Assembly: GCA_018336015.1 (NCBI GenBank)
Contig: JAGXQZ010000039.1
Coordinates: 37,040 to 101,039 of the forward strand
Source: Algoriphagus sp.
GTDB taxonomy: Bacteria; Bacteroidota; Bacteroidia; Cytophagales; Cyclobacteriaceae
DNA: 64,000 bases
Reading direction: 5' to 3'
Under the pieces are notes generated by a model. The model was not told the origin of the DNA. It made no database searches and worked only from the letters and a program-made list of their open reading frames with translations. Every line of letters starts with the position of its first letter. Position 1 is the stretch's first letter. A program made the translations under genes and the position numbers. This document shows positions 32,083-40,824 of the stretch, one piece after another.

Positions 32083-34917
32083 TTAATTTCCTAACTCGTA
32101 CTTGAGGGTTTTTCCTTTTTCCACCGCAGGCAAACCTTCTGTCATCCAAAGCGGAGCCGGAGCACCTTTGAGGTAATGGTCAAAAAACTGACTCAATCGA
32201 ACGGAAAGATCTTTGGCATTTTTTCGTTGCACCAGATTGTGATCCTCTCCATTGTACTGAAGCAACCAAGCTGGTTTATTCAAACGTTTCAAAGCCATAA
32301 ACATTTCGATGCCCTGATACCAAGGCACTGCCCCATCGGCATCGTTGTGCATGATCAGGACGGGAGTTTGCACTCGGTCCATGGTAAATAGCGGGGAGTT
32401 TTCGAGGTAATACATCGGTTTTTCCCAGAGCGTACCTCCTATTCGGGATTGGGTCTGTTCGTACTGGAACATGCGGCTCATGCCTGTACCCCAACGGATT
32501 CCGCCGTAGGCTGAAGTCATATTGACTACCGGAGCACCGGCTCCTGCTGCTTTAAATATATTGGTTCGTGTGATCAAGTACGCGACCTGATAGCCTCCCC
32601 AGCTTTGGCCTTGGATAGCCATATTTTCGGTATCCACTCCGCCTTTCGCAATTACAGCCTGCACACCCGGGATTATGCAGTCATAGGCACTTGGTCCCGG
32701 AAGGCCAAGATCATACTTGATGTCCGGCACGAAAACCAGGTAATCATTGCTTACGAAATAGGGAATATTAATCGTAGATCTACTTGGAGCTGGAGCGCGG
32801 TAATTGTGCAAAGTCTCGCTGTTTCGCTCGTAGAAATAGACCATCATCGGATATTTTTTAGTGGCATCAAACCCTTCCGGCTTAAAGAGCAATCCTTGAA
32901 GTGGTGTCCCGTCATTGGCCAAGTAAGAAACTAATTCCACACTTCCCCACTTGATTCCAGCCTGTTGAGGGTTAAGATTCGAAGCTTTGGTAAGGGTTTT
33001 GAAAGTCAAATCCGTCAAATAGATATCCGGATTTTCACGATAAGTGGAGCGGCGGACAATCACCTGATTTGACTCTTGAGCCTTTCTAATTCCCAAATAG
33101 CGGTGAGCAGACATCAGTACCTGCTTAGGCGCCGACTTTCCTTCATAAGTTGAAGTGAAAAAACCATTATCCTTGGTTAATTCATTGAATGCAGAAAGGA
33201 TCAAGAGTTCTTTGGGATCGATTGAGGTTTCATCTGCTTTCAGCTGTTCCCTTCTGAACGTGATTTGCTTCTTACGTCCCTCACCCAAAGTAAGACTGAC
33301 TGCACTGGTGGGATTTTTAGGATCAATTTTCCAAATGTCAAAACGATCATTGATCAGAATTGCTGCATCTCCTACCAACCATCCTTCTGAACCGTAACTA
33401 CCCGGTAAGGATGGTGAATCATGGATTTCATCATAGAAAGGAACTGAAATCCTTTTGGTCAGATTGATCTTAGCTTTGGATTCAAGATCATAGGCTACCC
33501 AAGAACTGTCTCGAGCGTCATACCAATAGGCATATTTCCCTTCCGGAGAAAGTCTTGGCGAGCCAGAAGCATTTTTCTCGATCAGGGTTCTGGTTCCAGT
33601 TTTAAAATCTACCGAATATAAATCTCTGCCAATCTGAATATCCCAACTATAACTTCTTCGATAGGGTGCGTCAGTCCAGGCGAGTGCAAAGTCTTTGGTG
33701 ATTTTGTTTTCCATCATCACATGTTCTACCTCAGGGGTTCCAAGTTGGGTAATGGAAAAATCGAGTAGATTCAAGGTCGCCAAATAGGTTTTTCTTTCTT
33801 CCTGAGACTTGTTTTTGAGCTGCATCGGCTGGATTTCAGCCTCCTGCCACCCCCAAATATCCAAGCTTACCCGTTCTTCATCCAATATGGTAGTGTCAGA
33901 TTCATAGGCATAATCCATATAGTCTTTTGCTACTCCGAAAAACAATCGACTCTCATCTTCTGAGAATCGTAGGCTTCCATCAGGACTTATTCGGCTGTTT
34001 TCTAATTTCAAAGCACTCTTTTCCACTTGGGTAGCCAAATCACCTTTTTTTACATCATATATATATAAGGTGTGAGTTGGCTTTTTGGCCTTCAAAGAAT
34101 CATCTGTTGCGATAAATGCAAGCTTTGCAGATTGAGGTGAAAACACCAAATTGGAATAGGTGGTCATCTTCTCATGGACAAGTTTACTTTCTCCCGTAGA
34201 CAAATTCAGAAGATAAACTGCTGCATTGTCTGCTTTTTCTTCCTCAGCTAAGGTGTACTGAAGAAAGTCTCCATTTGGTGTGAAGCTGTAGGATTTTACT
34301 CGCTCAAACTCCCAAGTTTTTGCTCCATCAAGTGATCGAACCAAAAGTTTGGTCCCATCAGTTTTCTTAGGTTTTTCAATTTTTGCAGTAGAATCCGTTT
34401 TATTGGTAGCTATAGAATCTTTTGGCGCATCTTTTTTGGGAAGTTCTTTCTCAAAGTGAATGGCAATCCAGCTTCCTTTTTCAGTTGGAATCGCAAAAGA
34501 TTTAACTCTTGGTAGTTTTTCTACTTTTCGGGTAGTTAGGTTCAAAATAAACAAGCTATCCTTGGGTATGTCATCAGCTTTCTTTTTCCGAAGTTTTAAA
34601 ACCCGAATGGAATCCTTTTGAGGCGTAATTTTCCCTATCGCATATTGATCATCTGATGAAAAATTGAAAGATGTTCCTCTAGGAATAATGACTTTTTGAG
34701 TCGGATTTTTAAATGGAAAAACCTCAATTCTTCCATCACCATCTTGGGGAGAAATCTGAAATCCGACGAATTGACCGTTTTTGGTAATTTTTTCTGAGGA
34801 AAGGTTCTCCCAGCCATCGTAATCCTCGTGAGTTAAAGATCGCTTTTGCTGAGCAAAGGAAATCTGAGTCAACAAGGCCAATCCAAACACCCAAGCCCAC
34901 TGCTTTACTTTTAACAT
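32083..34917 (-). CDS. Prolyl oligopeptidase family serine peptidase (S9)
   Basis: 944 aa secreted peptidase. It has a signal peptide (WAWVFGLALLTQISFAQQ), a long beta-propeller-like region (about 30-640) and a C-terminal alpha/beta hydrolase domain. The nucleophile is Ser772 in IQGQSWGGYQVAYL, the acid is in IMHNDADGAVPW and the base is His in YNGEDHNLVQRKN. It is longer than typical S9 enzymes (700-800 aa) because of insertions in the propeller. It ends 12 bp before the M14 carboxypeptidase gene in genome order and is probably cotranscribed with it, which suggests shared use in peptide scavenging. Confidence 0.93.
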   Translation of the reverse strand: MLKVKQWAWVFGLALLTQISFAQQKRSLTHEDYDGWENLSSEKITKNGQFVGFQISPQDGDGRIEVFPFKNPTQKVIIPRGTSFNFSSDDQYAIGKITPQKDSIRVLKLRKKKADDIPKDSLFILNLTTRKVEKLPRVKSFAIPTEKGSWIAIHFEKELPKKDAPKDSIATNKTDSTAKIEKPKKTDGTKLLVRSLDGAKTWEFERVKSYSFTPNGDFLQYTLAEEEKADNAAVYLLNLSTGESKLVHEKMTTYSNLVFSPQSAKLAFIATDDSLKAKKPTHTLYIYDVKKGDLATQVEKSALKLENSRISPDGSLRFSEDESRLFFGVAKDYMDYAYESDTTILDEERVSLDIWGWQEAEIQPMQLKNKSQEERKTYLATLNLLDFSITQLGTPEVEHVMMENKITKDFALAWTDAPYRRSYSWDIQIGRDLYSVDFKTGTRTLIEKNASGSPRLSPEGKYAYWYDARDSSWVAYDLESKAKINLTKRISVPFYDEIHDSPSLPGSYGSEGWLVGDAAILINDRFDIWKIDPKNPTSAVSLTLGEGRKKQITFRREQLKADETSIDPKELLILSAFNELTKDNGFFTSTYEGKSAPKQVLMSAHRYLGIRKAQESNQVIVRRSTYRENPDIYLTDLTFKTLTKASNLNPQQAGIKWGSVELVSYLANDGTPLQGLLFKPEGFDATKKYPMMVYFYERNSETLHNYRAPAPSRSTINIPYFVSNDYLVFVPDIKYDLGLPGPSAYDCIIPGVQAVIAKGGVDTENMAIQGQSWGGYQVAYLITRTNIFKAAGAGAPVVNMTSAYGGIRWGTGMSRMFQYEQTQSRIGGTLWEKPMYYLENSPLFTMDRVQTPVLIMHNDADGAVPWYQGIEMFMALKRLNKPAWLLQYNGEDHNLVQRKNAKDLSVRLSQFFDHYLKGAPAPLWMTEGLPAVEKGKTLKYELGN

Positions 34918-34929
34918 GGTACTAGTTGC

Positions 34930-36849
34930 TTATTGGTTTAGTGTAAATTCTCTTTCAAAATAACCTCCTCTGGTTGAAGACAGCTTTATTTTACCTTTTA
35001 TGGCTTCTTTACCATCTACTTTCACTTGGAAAGTAGCGGTCTTCTTCTCACCTACTCCGGTATATCCAGAATAGATGGTCTTATCAAATAATGAGGGAGA
35101 AGTAATTTTCACCTTGGCGTTTTCATAGCCTTTGGTCAATTCCTTATCAAAATCCAGGGATACACGGTCTTCTTGCACAATTTTAACCAGCTTAGCTTGT
35201 TCCAATGCCACTGGCAGTTTTCCGGAATTAGTCCATTCCAGCGTGATTTCAAATTCACCGCTTGAGAGCTTTTTCACCTTGAGATCATTGATAGTCAGCT
35301 GCGGCAGTCTCTTGGCCATTGCAAGGTTGAAGAGTGCTTGTTTTTTAGCCCAATCCTCTAGCTGCCAAGGAGGACCATTTTGTCCAAAAAATTTAGGATG
35401 AAAACCACCTATTTCAATATCTCCCAAAACAGGATGGGTCATTGGAGTCCAAGGTTTGAACCCCTTACTTCCATTTGCCTCATCGTCCCACATTAATCCA
35501 TCATAATCGTCATAAACTCCATCTCCGTCATAATCCTTCATGGCACCATTGTTCCACAACTCATCTCCATACCAGATACTGCCATAATAGAAATACCCGA
35601 AATCAGGTCCATGACCAAAAAGTGGTTCAGGTTTCAAAGGATCACCAGTCAAGGAATTGACTTTATAACGAGTAGCGTAGGTTTCGTACACATCCCCTGC
35701 CCAAGGATAGGCTGTGTAGGATAATCCCAATTGATCCATCTCTTTATAAATCGCTAAATCCTGAGGATACATGCGCTCCTCTGATTTGGAAGTGGAAGGT
35801 GGGCGCAAATGCATCGGCACACGGGTATCCATGGAATTGACCACAGAAATATTAGGATGGCTGAGTACCCATAGGGCTGTGGAGCGTGTTTCTATTTCAC
35901 TGAGAGGATAATCACCTGCACCAAATTGGGTATAACCTCTGCCGGTAAGATCTCCACCTGTATTTGGTCTCCAGTTTTCGGGATAATTGCGATGAAGGTC
36001 TAGTCCTCCTATCCCATCTTCATTATAGGAACCATCGCCGTCGTTATCAATTCCTTCAGTATACACTAAGTAATCTCCTTTTCCAGGAAAGGTGCGCTTC
36101 ATTAATCGCCCTTTGGGATCCTTAGGATCGATGACGAAATTAGCCTTTTCCTTTTCTTCCTGAGTAGAGGCTTTTTTCCTCATCTGATAGATAATACCAT
36201 CCCCGTCCAAATCTTCTTCAGGGTCCTCATCAAGAAGCCCATCTCTGTCTGTATCGTTTGGTCGAACAGTACTTCTATTTCTCTGTTCGGTATACAAATA
36301 CATATTCGATCCATCAGGGTTATTTTGGGGGCGGAGGTAAATAACTTTTGAGTCAATCAATGCAGTGATTTCCGGATCTTTTCCGTAGTTCTCCAACAAA
36401 TGCTGAGTCAACCAAAGTATGGATTCACTGGATGTGATTTCTCCTGAATGGCGACCACCTTCAAAGTAAGCAGCAGGCTTATCAGTATCTTTTCCAGTCT
36501 TTTTATTGGTAATGGTCATTTGGTAGATAGGCCTCCCTTCAAAAGAGTACTCAATCACATACAGATCCACAATATCTGGAAACTGCTGAGCCCATTTTTC
36601 ATACCAATGGTACATCACATCCACCGTATGATATTTATTAAAGGTAAGCTTTTCACCAGGGGTGTATTCAACTTCTGGAAAGACAAACTTCTTAAAAAAT
36701 GAAGGTCCGTGTCTTTCACCAGAAACTGTATAAAACTTAGATTTTTGGTTTTTTTCCGGGAATTGTTGAGTTGGATGAAAAGATTTCACCTGTGCAGTAG
36801 AAAAACTTGCACCTAGCAAGCATATCAATAACAAGTAGGTTTTTCTCAT
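34930..36849 (-). CDS. M14 family zinc carboxypeptidase
   Basis: 639 aa with a signal peptide (TYLLLICLLGASFSTAQ). Zinc ligands are visible in YFEGGRHSGEITSSES (HxxE) and, in the later block, GGLDLHRNYPENW, where the His fits the third ligand. Between these lies an unusually Asp-rich segment (NDTDRDGLLDEDPEEDLDGDG, and later NDGDGSYNEDG and KDYDGDGVYDDYDG), which looks like calcium-binding thrombospondin type 3-like repeats. The last about 120 residues form a beta-rich C-terminal domain. Upstream of the S9 peptidase gene by 12 bp; the pair is likely an operon for extracellular or periplasmic peptide breakdown. Confidence 0.92.
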   Translation of the reverse strand: MRKTYLLLICLLGASFSTAQVKSFHPTQQFPEKNQKSKFYTVSGERHGPSFFKKFVFPEVEYTPGEKLTFNKYHTVDVMYHWYEKWAQQFPDIVDLYVIEYSFEGRPIYQMTITNKKTGKDTDKPAAYFEGGRHSGEITSSESILWLTQHLLENYGKDPEITALIDSKVIYLRPQNNPDGSNMYLYTEQRNRSTVRPNDTDRDGLLDEDPEEDLDGDGIIYQMRKKASTQEEKEKANFVIDPKDPKGRLMKRTFPGKGDYLVYTEGIDNDGDGSYNEDGIGGLDLHRNYPENWRPNTGGDLTGRGYTQFGAGDYPLSEIETRSTALWVLSHPNISVVNSMDTRVPMHLRPPSTSKSEERMYPQDLAIYKEMDQLGLSYTAYPWAGDVYETYATRYKVNSLTGDPLKPEPLFGHGPDFGYFYYGSIWYGDELWNNGAMKDYDGDGVYDDYDGLMWDDEANGSKGFKPWTPMTHPVLGDIEIGGFHPKFFGQNGPPWQLEDWAKKQALFNLAMAKRLPQLTINDLKVKKLSSGEFEITLEWTNSGKLPVALEQAKLVKIVQEDRVSLDFDKELTKGYENAKVKITSPSLFDKTIYSGYTGVGEKKTATFQVKVDGKEAIKGKIKLSSTRGGYFEREFTLNQ

Positions 36850-36882
36850 ATTCTATAGGGTTGGAATTCTTAAAAGTAAAAA

Positions 36883-36899
36883 GAAGGCCTAAAGCCTTC
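36883..36899 (-). terminator. Second terminator-like hairpin upstream of the M14 gene
   Basis: Stem GAAGGC / GCCTTC with a 5-nt loop, followed on the minus strand by TTTTTACTTTT. It sits just after the stronger hairpin at 36917-36935 and may back it up. Confidence 0.5.
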
Positions 36900-36916
36900 C
36901 CAACCACTCAAAAAAA

Positions 36917-36935
36917 AAGACCTTCAAGAGGTCTT
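36917..36935 (-). terminator. Terminator overlapping the stop codon of the small secreted protein gene
   Basis: Stem AAGACCT / AGGTCTT with a 5-nt loop and an uninterrupted run of eight T on the minus strand after it (plus-strand A at 36911-36918). The TAA stop at 36934-36936 lies in the stem. Confidence 0.75.
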
Positions 36936-37353
36936 ACTTTTTTATCATTATTTCGAAAGTCTCAGCTTTTAAAGATGTATGCCCTTTAGCTGGCTTACAA
37001 TTAGGAAGCTGCCTAACAACAAAATCAAGTCTTTCTTTCAAACCCTTGTCTTCTGCTTCTAAAAGCTCAAATCCAACTATCCTTCCAAAAGAATCAACGT
37101 TAACCAAAAACTTAACTTGATCCAATTCTTGGCTTTTCTTGGTTCTAAAAATAAAGCTTGAGTAGGAATCGATTATTTGATTTACATCACTTTCAAATTC
37201 CCAGCTTGGAGACTCAACAGAAGAGGAATTGCTTGATTTAATAGTCAAACCAGTCTTTTCTTCACCATTTAAAGCAAATGAAAAGGTGGTTGAAAGACCT
37301 ACCAAAGCAAATGCGATAACGATTCTATGTACAAAAGAGGTTTTCATGACCAT
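36934..37353 (-). CDS. Small secreted protein with TonB-C-like domain
   Basis: 139 aa. It has a signal peptide (KTSFVHRIVIAFALVGLSTTFSFA), a Ser-rich linker, and a C-terminal half (VKFLVNVDSFGRIVGFELLEAEDKGLKERL, then LPNCKPAKGHTSLKAETFEIMI) that follows the TonB C-terminal pattern (FxVxxxGxI...LxxxPxxKPA). It lacks a membrane anchor and proline-rich region, so it is not a working TonB. Similar orphan domains are common in Bacteroidota. Monocistronic, with a terminator over its stop. Function unknown. Confidence 0.7.
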   Translation of the reverse strand: MVMKTSFVHRIVIAFALVGLSTTFSFALNGEEKTGLTIKSSNSSSVESPSWEFESDVNQIIDSYSSFIFRTKKSQELDQVKFLVNVDSFGRIVGFELLEAEDKGLKERLDFVVRQLPNCKPAKGHTSLKAETFEIMIKK

Positions 37354-37832
37354 TTATTTGATACAAGTATACGGCTAAGATTCATTCCAGCAAAATTTTG
37401 AATAAACTTTTTTGCAGAAAATTGAATAAAATGAGTCAATCAACCCTTAAAAAAAGCATTTGGTGCCAAAACCTAATGGAAAAAATTTTCCAAACCTTTC
37501 GAGTAATAAATACAGAATTAGGAAACTAGTGGGAAAGGAAACAAAAAAGTCTTGCCACTGGCAAGACCCTTTTCAGAATATAAACCCAAATATAACTTTA
37601 GAGATTAAAAGTTTTCGATTGATTCTTAAAAATTCGGATAAAATTCTACCAACAACATATAACCTAGGTAAAAATCATTAGCACCAAATTTTCAATTGTT
37701 TTTAATCTACTGGTCCAAAATAAATAGATTCGAAGATCAATTACAAATTGAAAAAATAATTTTGCAATATTTTGAACAATCTCTAATTTACGGCATCCTT
37801 TATTAACAATCATCTAAATCCACTAAAGGAAA
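37354..37832. other. Intergenic region upstream of the Lrp gene, 479 bp
   Basis: AT-rich. It holds a strong hairpin at 37549-37567 and a perfect -7 element TAATTTTG at 37757-37764 on the plus strand, about 70 bp before the Lrp start. Short frames on both strands look like chance. A minus-strand 44-codon frame starting at 37812 also exists but overlaps the Lrp promoter. Confidence 0.45.
37549..37567 (-). terminator. Orphan terminator-like hairpin
   Basis: Stem GTCTTGCCA / TGGCAAGAC around one base, with AAAAAA before it on the plus strand, so on the minus strand the hairpin is followed by TTTTTTG. No minus-strand gene ends here, so it could end a small RNA made from 37570-37830. On the plus strand only CCCTTTT follows. 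Confidence 0.5.
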
Positions 37833-38300
37833 ATGGACAAAATTTTAGATATCGATAACATAGACCTAAAAATCATCTCTCTTTTAAATGAGGATGCTAA
37901 AACACCTTACACAGAAATCGCTAAAAAGGTATTTGTTTCTTCCGGGACTGTCCATGTGAGGATGAAGAAATTAGAAGATATGGGTATTGTCAAAAGTGCA
38001 ACACTAAATATCGATTTTTCAAAACTCGGCTACGACATATCTGCATTTCTAGGAATTTATCTTGAAAAAAGCTCGCTCTATGACAATGTTATTGAGAAAC
38101 TTAAAGAAATTACTGAGGTGGTAAGCGCTTACTATACTACCGGCAACTATTCCATATTCGCAAAAATTATTTGTAGAGATACAAATCACCTCAGATTAGT
38201 ATTAGACAAGATTCAAAAAGTTGACGGAATTGACAGAACTGAGACCCTGATTGTACTAGAAGAAAGTATAAACAGACCGATCCAGTTTTTTGATAAGTAA
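37833..38300 (+). CDS. Lrp/AsnC family transcriptional regulator
   Basis: 155 aa. An N-terminal helix-turn-helix (IDLKIISLLNEDAKTPYTEIAKKVFVSSGTVHVRMKKLEDMGIV, residues about 10-53) is followed by the RAM ligand-binding domain (FLGIYLEKSSLYDNVIEKLKEI, VVSAYYTTGNYSIFAKIICRDTNHL). Members bind DNA as octamers and respond to amino acids. It stands alone between its own upstream region and a terminator at 38360-38386. The nearby SUF operon is in the same direction, but the terminator makes joint transcription unlikely. Confidence 0.93.
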   Translation: MDKILDIDNIDLKIISLLNEDAKTPYTEIAKKVFVSSGTVHVRMKKLEDMGIVKSATLNIDFSKLGYDISAFLGIYLEKSSLYDNVIEKLKEITEVVSAYYTTGNYSIFAKIICRDTNHLRLVLDKIQKVDGIDRTETLIVLEESINRPIQFFDK

Positions 38301-38359
38301 TAATACCTCTATTTAGATTAAATCTAATTTAAAAAATTTTAAAGATTTACTCTAGTTCA

Positions 38360-38386
38360 ACCGAAAAAGATTCACTCTTTTTCGGT
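38360..38386 (+). terminator. Rho-independent terminator of the Lrp gene
   Basis: Stem ACCGAAAAAGA / TCTTTTTCGGT with a 5-nt loop, followed by TTTTATTTTTT. It separates the Lrp gene from sufB. Confidence 0.88.
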
Positions 38387-38506
38387 TTTTATTTTTTAAA
38401 TCAACACACACACTATCAAATCATTATAAATTTTTTCCATCCCAAATCATCTATGTTTCATAGATTTTTAAAATGACTTCGAACATATTTTTTTGATTAG
38501 TTGTTG

Positions 38507-38514
38507 TACATTCG
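38507..38514 (+). promoter_or_regulatory. Possible sufB promoter -7 element
   Basis: TACATTCG matches TAnnTTTG at all but one position and lies 35 bp before the sufB ATG. A TTTG occurs only 11 bp upstream, too close for a standard -33, so this is a weak prediction. Confidence 0.35.
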
Positions 38515-38549
38515 CATCCAAAATATAATTAGTCTAAATAACTCAGCAC

Positions 38550-39995
38550 ATGAGCAAAGACAACCAAATTCTAGAAGAACTAACCTCCAAGGAATACGAG
38601 CATGGCTGGTCTGTGAATTACGAGACAGATGAAGCCCCAGCAGGACTTAATGAAGATATTATTAGATGGATCTCTTCCAAAAAAGAAGAACCCGAATGGC
38701 TTTTGGAATGGAGATTAAAGGCTTTTAGAACTTGGCAAAATATGACTGAGCCAGAGTGGGCTAATGTTCATTATCCGAAGATTGATCTACAGGCTTTGAA
38801 ATATTATTCCGCTCCGAAACAAGCCAAAAAACCAAAAAACCTGAATGAAGTAGATCCAGAATTGATTGCCATTTATGAAAGGTTAGGAATATCACTCAAT
38901 GAGCAGAAGAGGCTTCAGGGCATAGCAGTCGATGCAGTTTTGGATTCAGTGTCTGTTGCAACTACTTTTAAAGATACCCTTGGTAAACTTGGTATTGTTT
39001 TTTGTTCGTTTAGTGAAGCTGTAAAAGAACATCCAGAACTCATTAAGAAGTATTTGGGATCAGTGGTTCCGATGACTGATAACTACTATGCGGCTTTAAA
39101 TTCAGCCGTTTTTTCCGATGGATCGTTCTGCTACATTCCAAAAGGGGTAAGATGCCCAATGGAACTATCCACCTACTTCAGAATCAATGCAGCAAATACG
39201 GGGCAGTTTGAAAGGACATTAATCGTTGCAGACGACTCTTCTTATGTATCTTACCTAGAAGGCTGTACAGCTCCACAACGAGATGAAAATCAGCTCCATG
39301 CTGCAGTAGTCGAAATTTATGCTGGTGCACATGCAGAGGTGAAATATTCCACAGTACAAAACTGGTTCCCAGGTGATAAAGAAGGAAAAGGAGGAATTTA
39401 CAACTTTGTAACAAAGCGGGGAATCTGCGCAGGTGATCATTCAAAAATCTCCTGGACTCAGGTAGAAACTGGTTCTGCCGTGACTTGGAAATATCCTTCA
39501 TGTATCCTTAAAGGAGATTATTCGATCGGAGAGTTCTATTCTGTTGCTGTGACCAATAACTATCAGCAGGCAGATACCGGAACCAAAATGATCCACATTG
39601 GTAAAAACACCAAATCAAGGATTGTTTCTAAAGGCATTTCTGCTGGCAAATCCCAAAACTCTTACCGAGGACAAGTACAGGTAATGAAGCGTGCAGACAA
39701 TGCAAGAAACTTTTCGCAATGCGATTCCTTATTAATGGGTGACCGATGCGGTGCTCATACTTTTCCTTACATCGACATCAATAACCCGTCAGCGAAAGTT
39801 GAGCATGAAGCAACTACTTCAAAAATTGGTGAAGACCAGATTTTCTATTGCAATCAGCGTGGAATCGCCACTGAAGATGCAGTAGCCTTGATTGTCAATG
39901 GCTACGCCAAAGAAGTATTAAATCAGCTCCCAATGGAATTTGCTGTAGAAGCACAGAAACTATTGGCACTTACCCTAGAGGGTTCTGTAGGATAA
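38550..39995 (+). CDS. sufB: Fe-S cluster assembly scaffold SufB
   Basis: 481 aa, normal length. SufB forms the SufBC2D scaffold on which Fe-S clusters are built. The C-terminal core is clear: [39 protein letters not shown] spread over residues about 340-378, and [40 protein letters not shown], which contains the conserved Cys and the EHEA block. First gene of a seven-gene operon (sufB-C-D-S-E, DUF59, bacilliredoxin). Confidence 0.98.
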   Translation: MSKDNQILEELTSKEYEHGWSVNYETDEAPAGLNEDIIRWISSKKEEPEWLLEWRLKAFRTWQNMTEPEWANVHYPKIDLQALKYYSAPKQAKKPKNLNEVDPELIAIYERLGISLNEQKRLQGIAVDAVLDSVSVATTFKDTLGKLGIVFCSFSEAVKEHPELIKKYLGSVVPMTDNYYAALNSAVFSDGSFCYIPKGVRCPMELSTYFRINAANTGQFERTLIVADDSSYVSYLEGCTAPQRDENQLHAAVVEIYAGAHAEVKYSTVQNWFPGDKEGKGGIYNFVTKRGICAGDHSKISWTQVETGSAVTWKYPSCILKGDYSIGEFYSVAVTNNYQQADTGTKMIHIGKNTKSRIVSKGISAGKSQNSYRGQVQVMKRADNARNFSQCDSLLMGDRCGAHTFPYIDINNPSAKVEHEATTSKIGEDQIFYCNQRGIATEDAVALIVNGYAKEVLNQLPMEFAVEAQKLLALTLEGSVG

Positions 39996-40042
39996 ACCTC
40001 TGATTGAAAAATTGGAATATTTAAAATTGAAAAACTAGAATC

Positions 40043-40807
40043 ATGCTATCAATAAAAAACCTTCATGCCTCAATTGAAGGAACTGAAATCCTGAGAGGTA
40101 TCAATCTTGAAGTAAAAGCAGGCGAAGTGCATGCGATCATGGGACCAAATGGTTCTGGAAAGTCAACTTTAGCTTCTGTACTTGCCGGCCGTGAAGAATA
40201 CGAAGTCACAGAAGGTGAAGTGATTTTCCAAGGAAAAGAACTCTTGGAAATGGCTCCTGAAGATCGTGCAAGAGAAGGTGTATTTTTAGCTTTCCAATAT
40301 CCTGTAGAAATCCCGGGGGTTTCTTCTACTAACTTCCTCAGAACAGCCCTCAACCAAGTACGTGAATACCGAGGTCAAGAGCCTTTGGATGCAGTGAAAT
40401 TCCTCTCTCTTATGAAGGAGAAAATGGCATTGGTTGAAATCGATCAAAAACTTCTTAGCCGTTCACTCAACGAAGGCTTTTCAGGTGGAGAAAAAAAGAG
40501 AAATGAAATCTTCCAAATGGCAATGCTGGAGCCAACGCTCTCTATCTTGGACGAAACTGACTCAGGATTGGATATTGACGCGTTGAGGATTGTTTCCAAT
40601 GGTGTGAATAAATTGAAATCAGACAAAACGGCTACTATTGTAGTGACTCACTATCAGCGCTTGTTGGATTACATTGTTCCTGATTTTGTGCATGTGTTGT
40701 ACAAAGGAAGAATTGTAAAGTCGGGCACCAAAGAGCTCGCACTTGAACTCGAAGAAAAAGGCTACGACTGGATCAAAGAAGAAGTTGATTCTACAGCTAC
40801 TGTCTGA
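40043..40807 (+). CDS. sufC: SUF ATPase SufC
   Basis: 254 aa ABC-type ATPase. It has Walker A GPNGSGKST, a Q-loop in FLAFQYPVEIPGV, the signature FSGGEKKRNE and Walker B LSILDETDSGLDIDAL, with the D-loop and H-switch VVTHYQRLL. The E-T-D-S-G-L-D wording is typical of SufC. It drives conformational change of the SufBCD complex. It lies 47 bp after sufB and 17 bp before sufD. Confidence 0.98.
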   Translation: MLSIKNLHASIEGTEILRGINLEVKAGEVHAIMGPNGSGKSTLASVLAGREEYEVTEGEVIFQGKELLEMAPEDRAREGVFLAFQYPVEIPGVSSTNFLRTALNQVREYRGQEPLDAVKFLSLMKEKMALVEIDQKLLSRSLNEGFSGGEKKRNEIFQMAMLEPTLSILDETDSGLDIDALRIVSNGVNKLKSDKTATIVVTHYQRLLDYIVPDFVHVLYKGRIVKSGTKELALELEEKGYDWIKEEVDSTATV

Positions 40808-40824
40808 ACTCAAAACTATAACTC

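Noticed and set aside
37460..37681. 73-codon plus-strand frame upstream of the Lrp gene
   Set aside because: It runs across a terminator-like hairpin, has lysine/asparagine-rich AT-driven composition and no recognisable motif.
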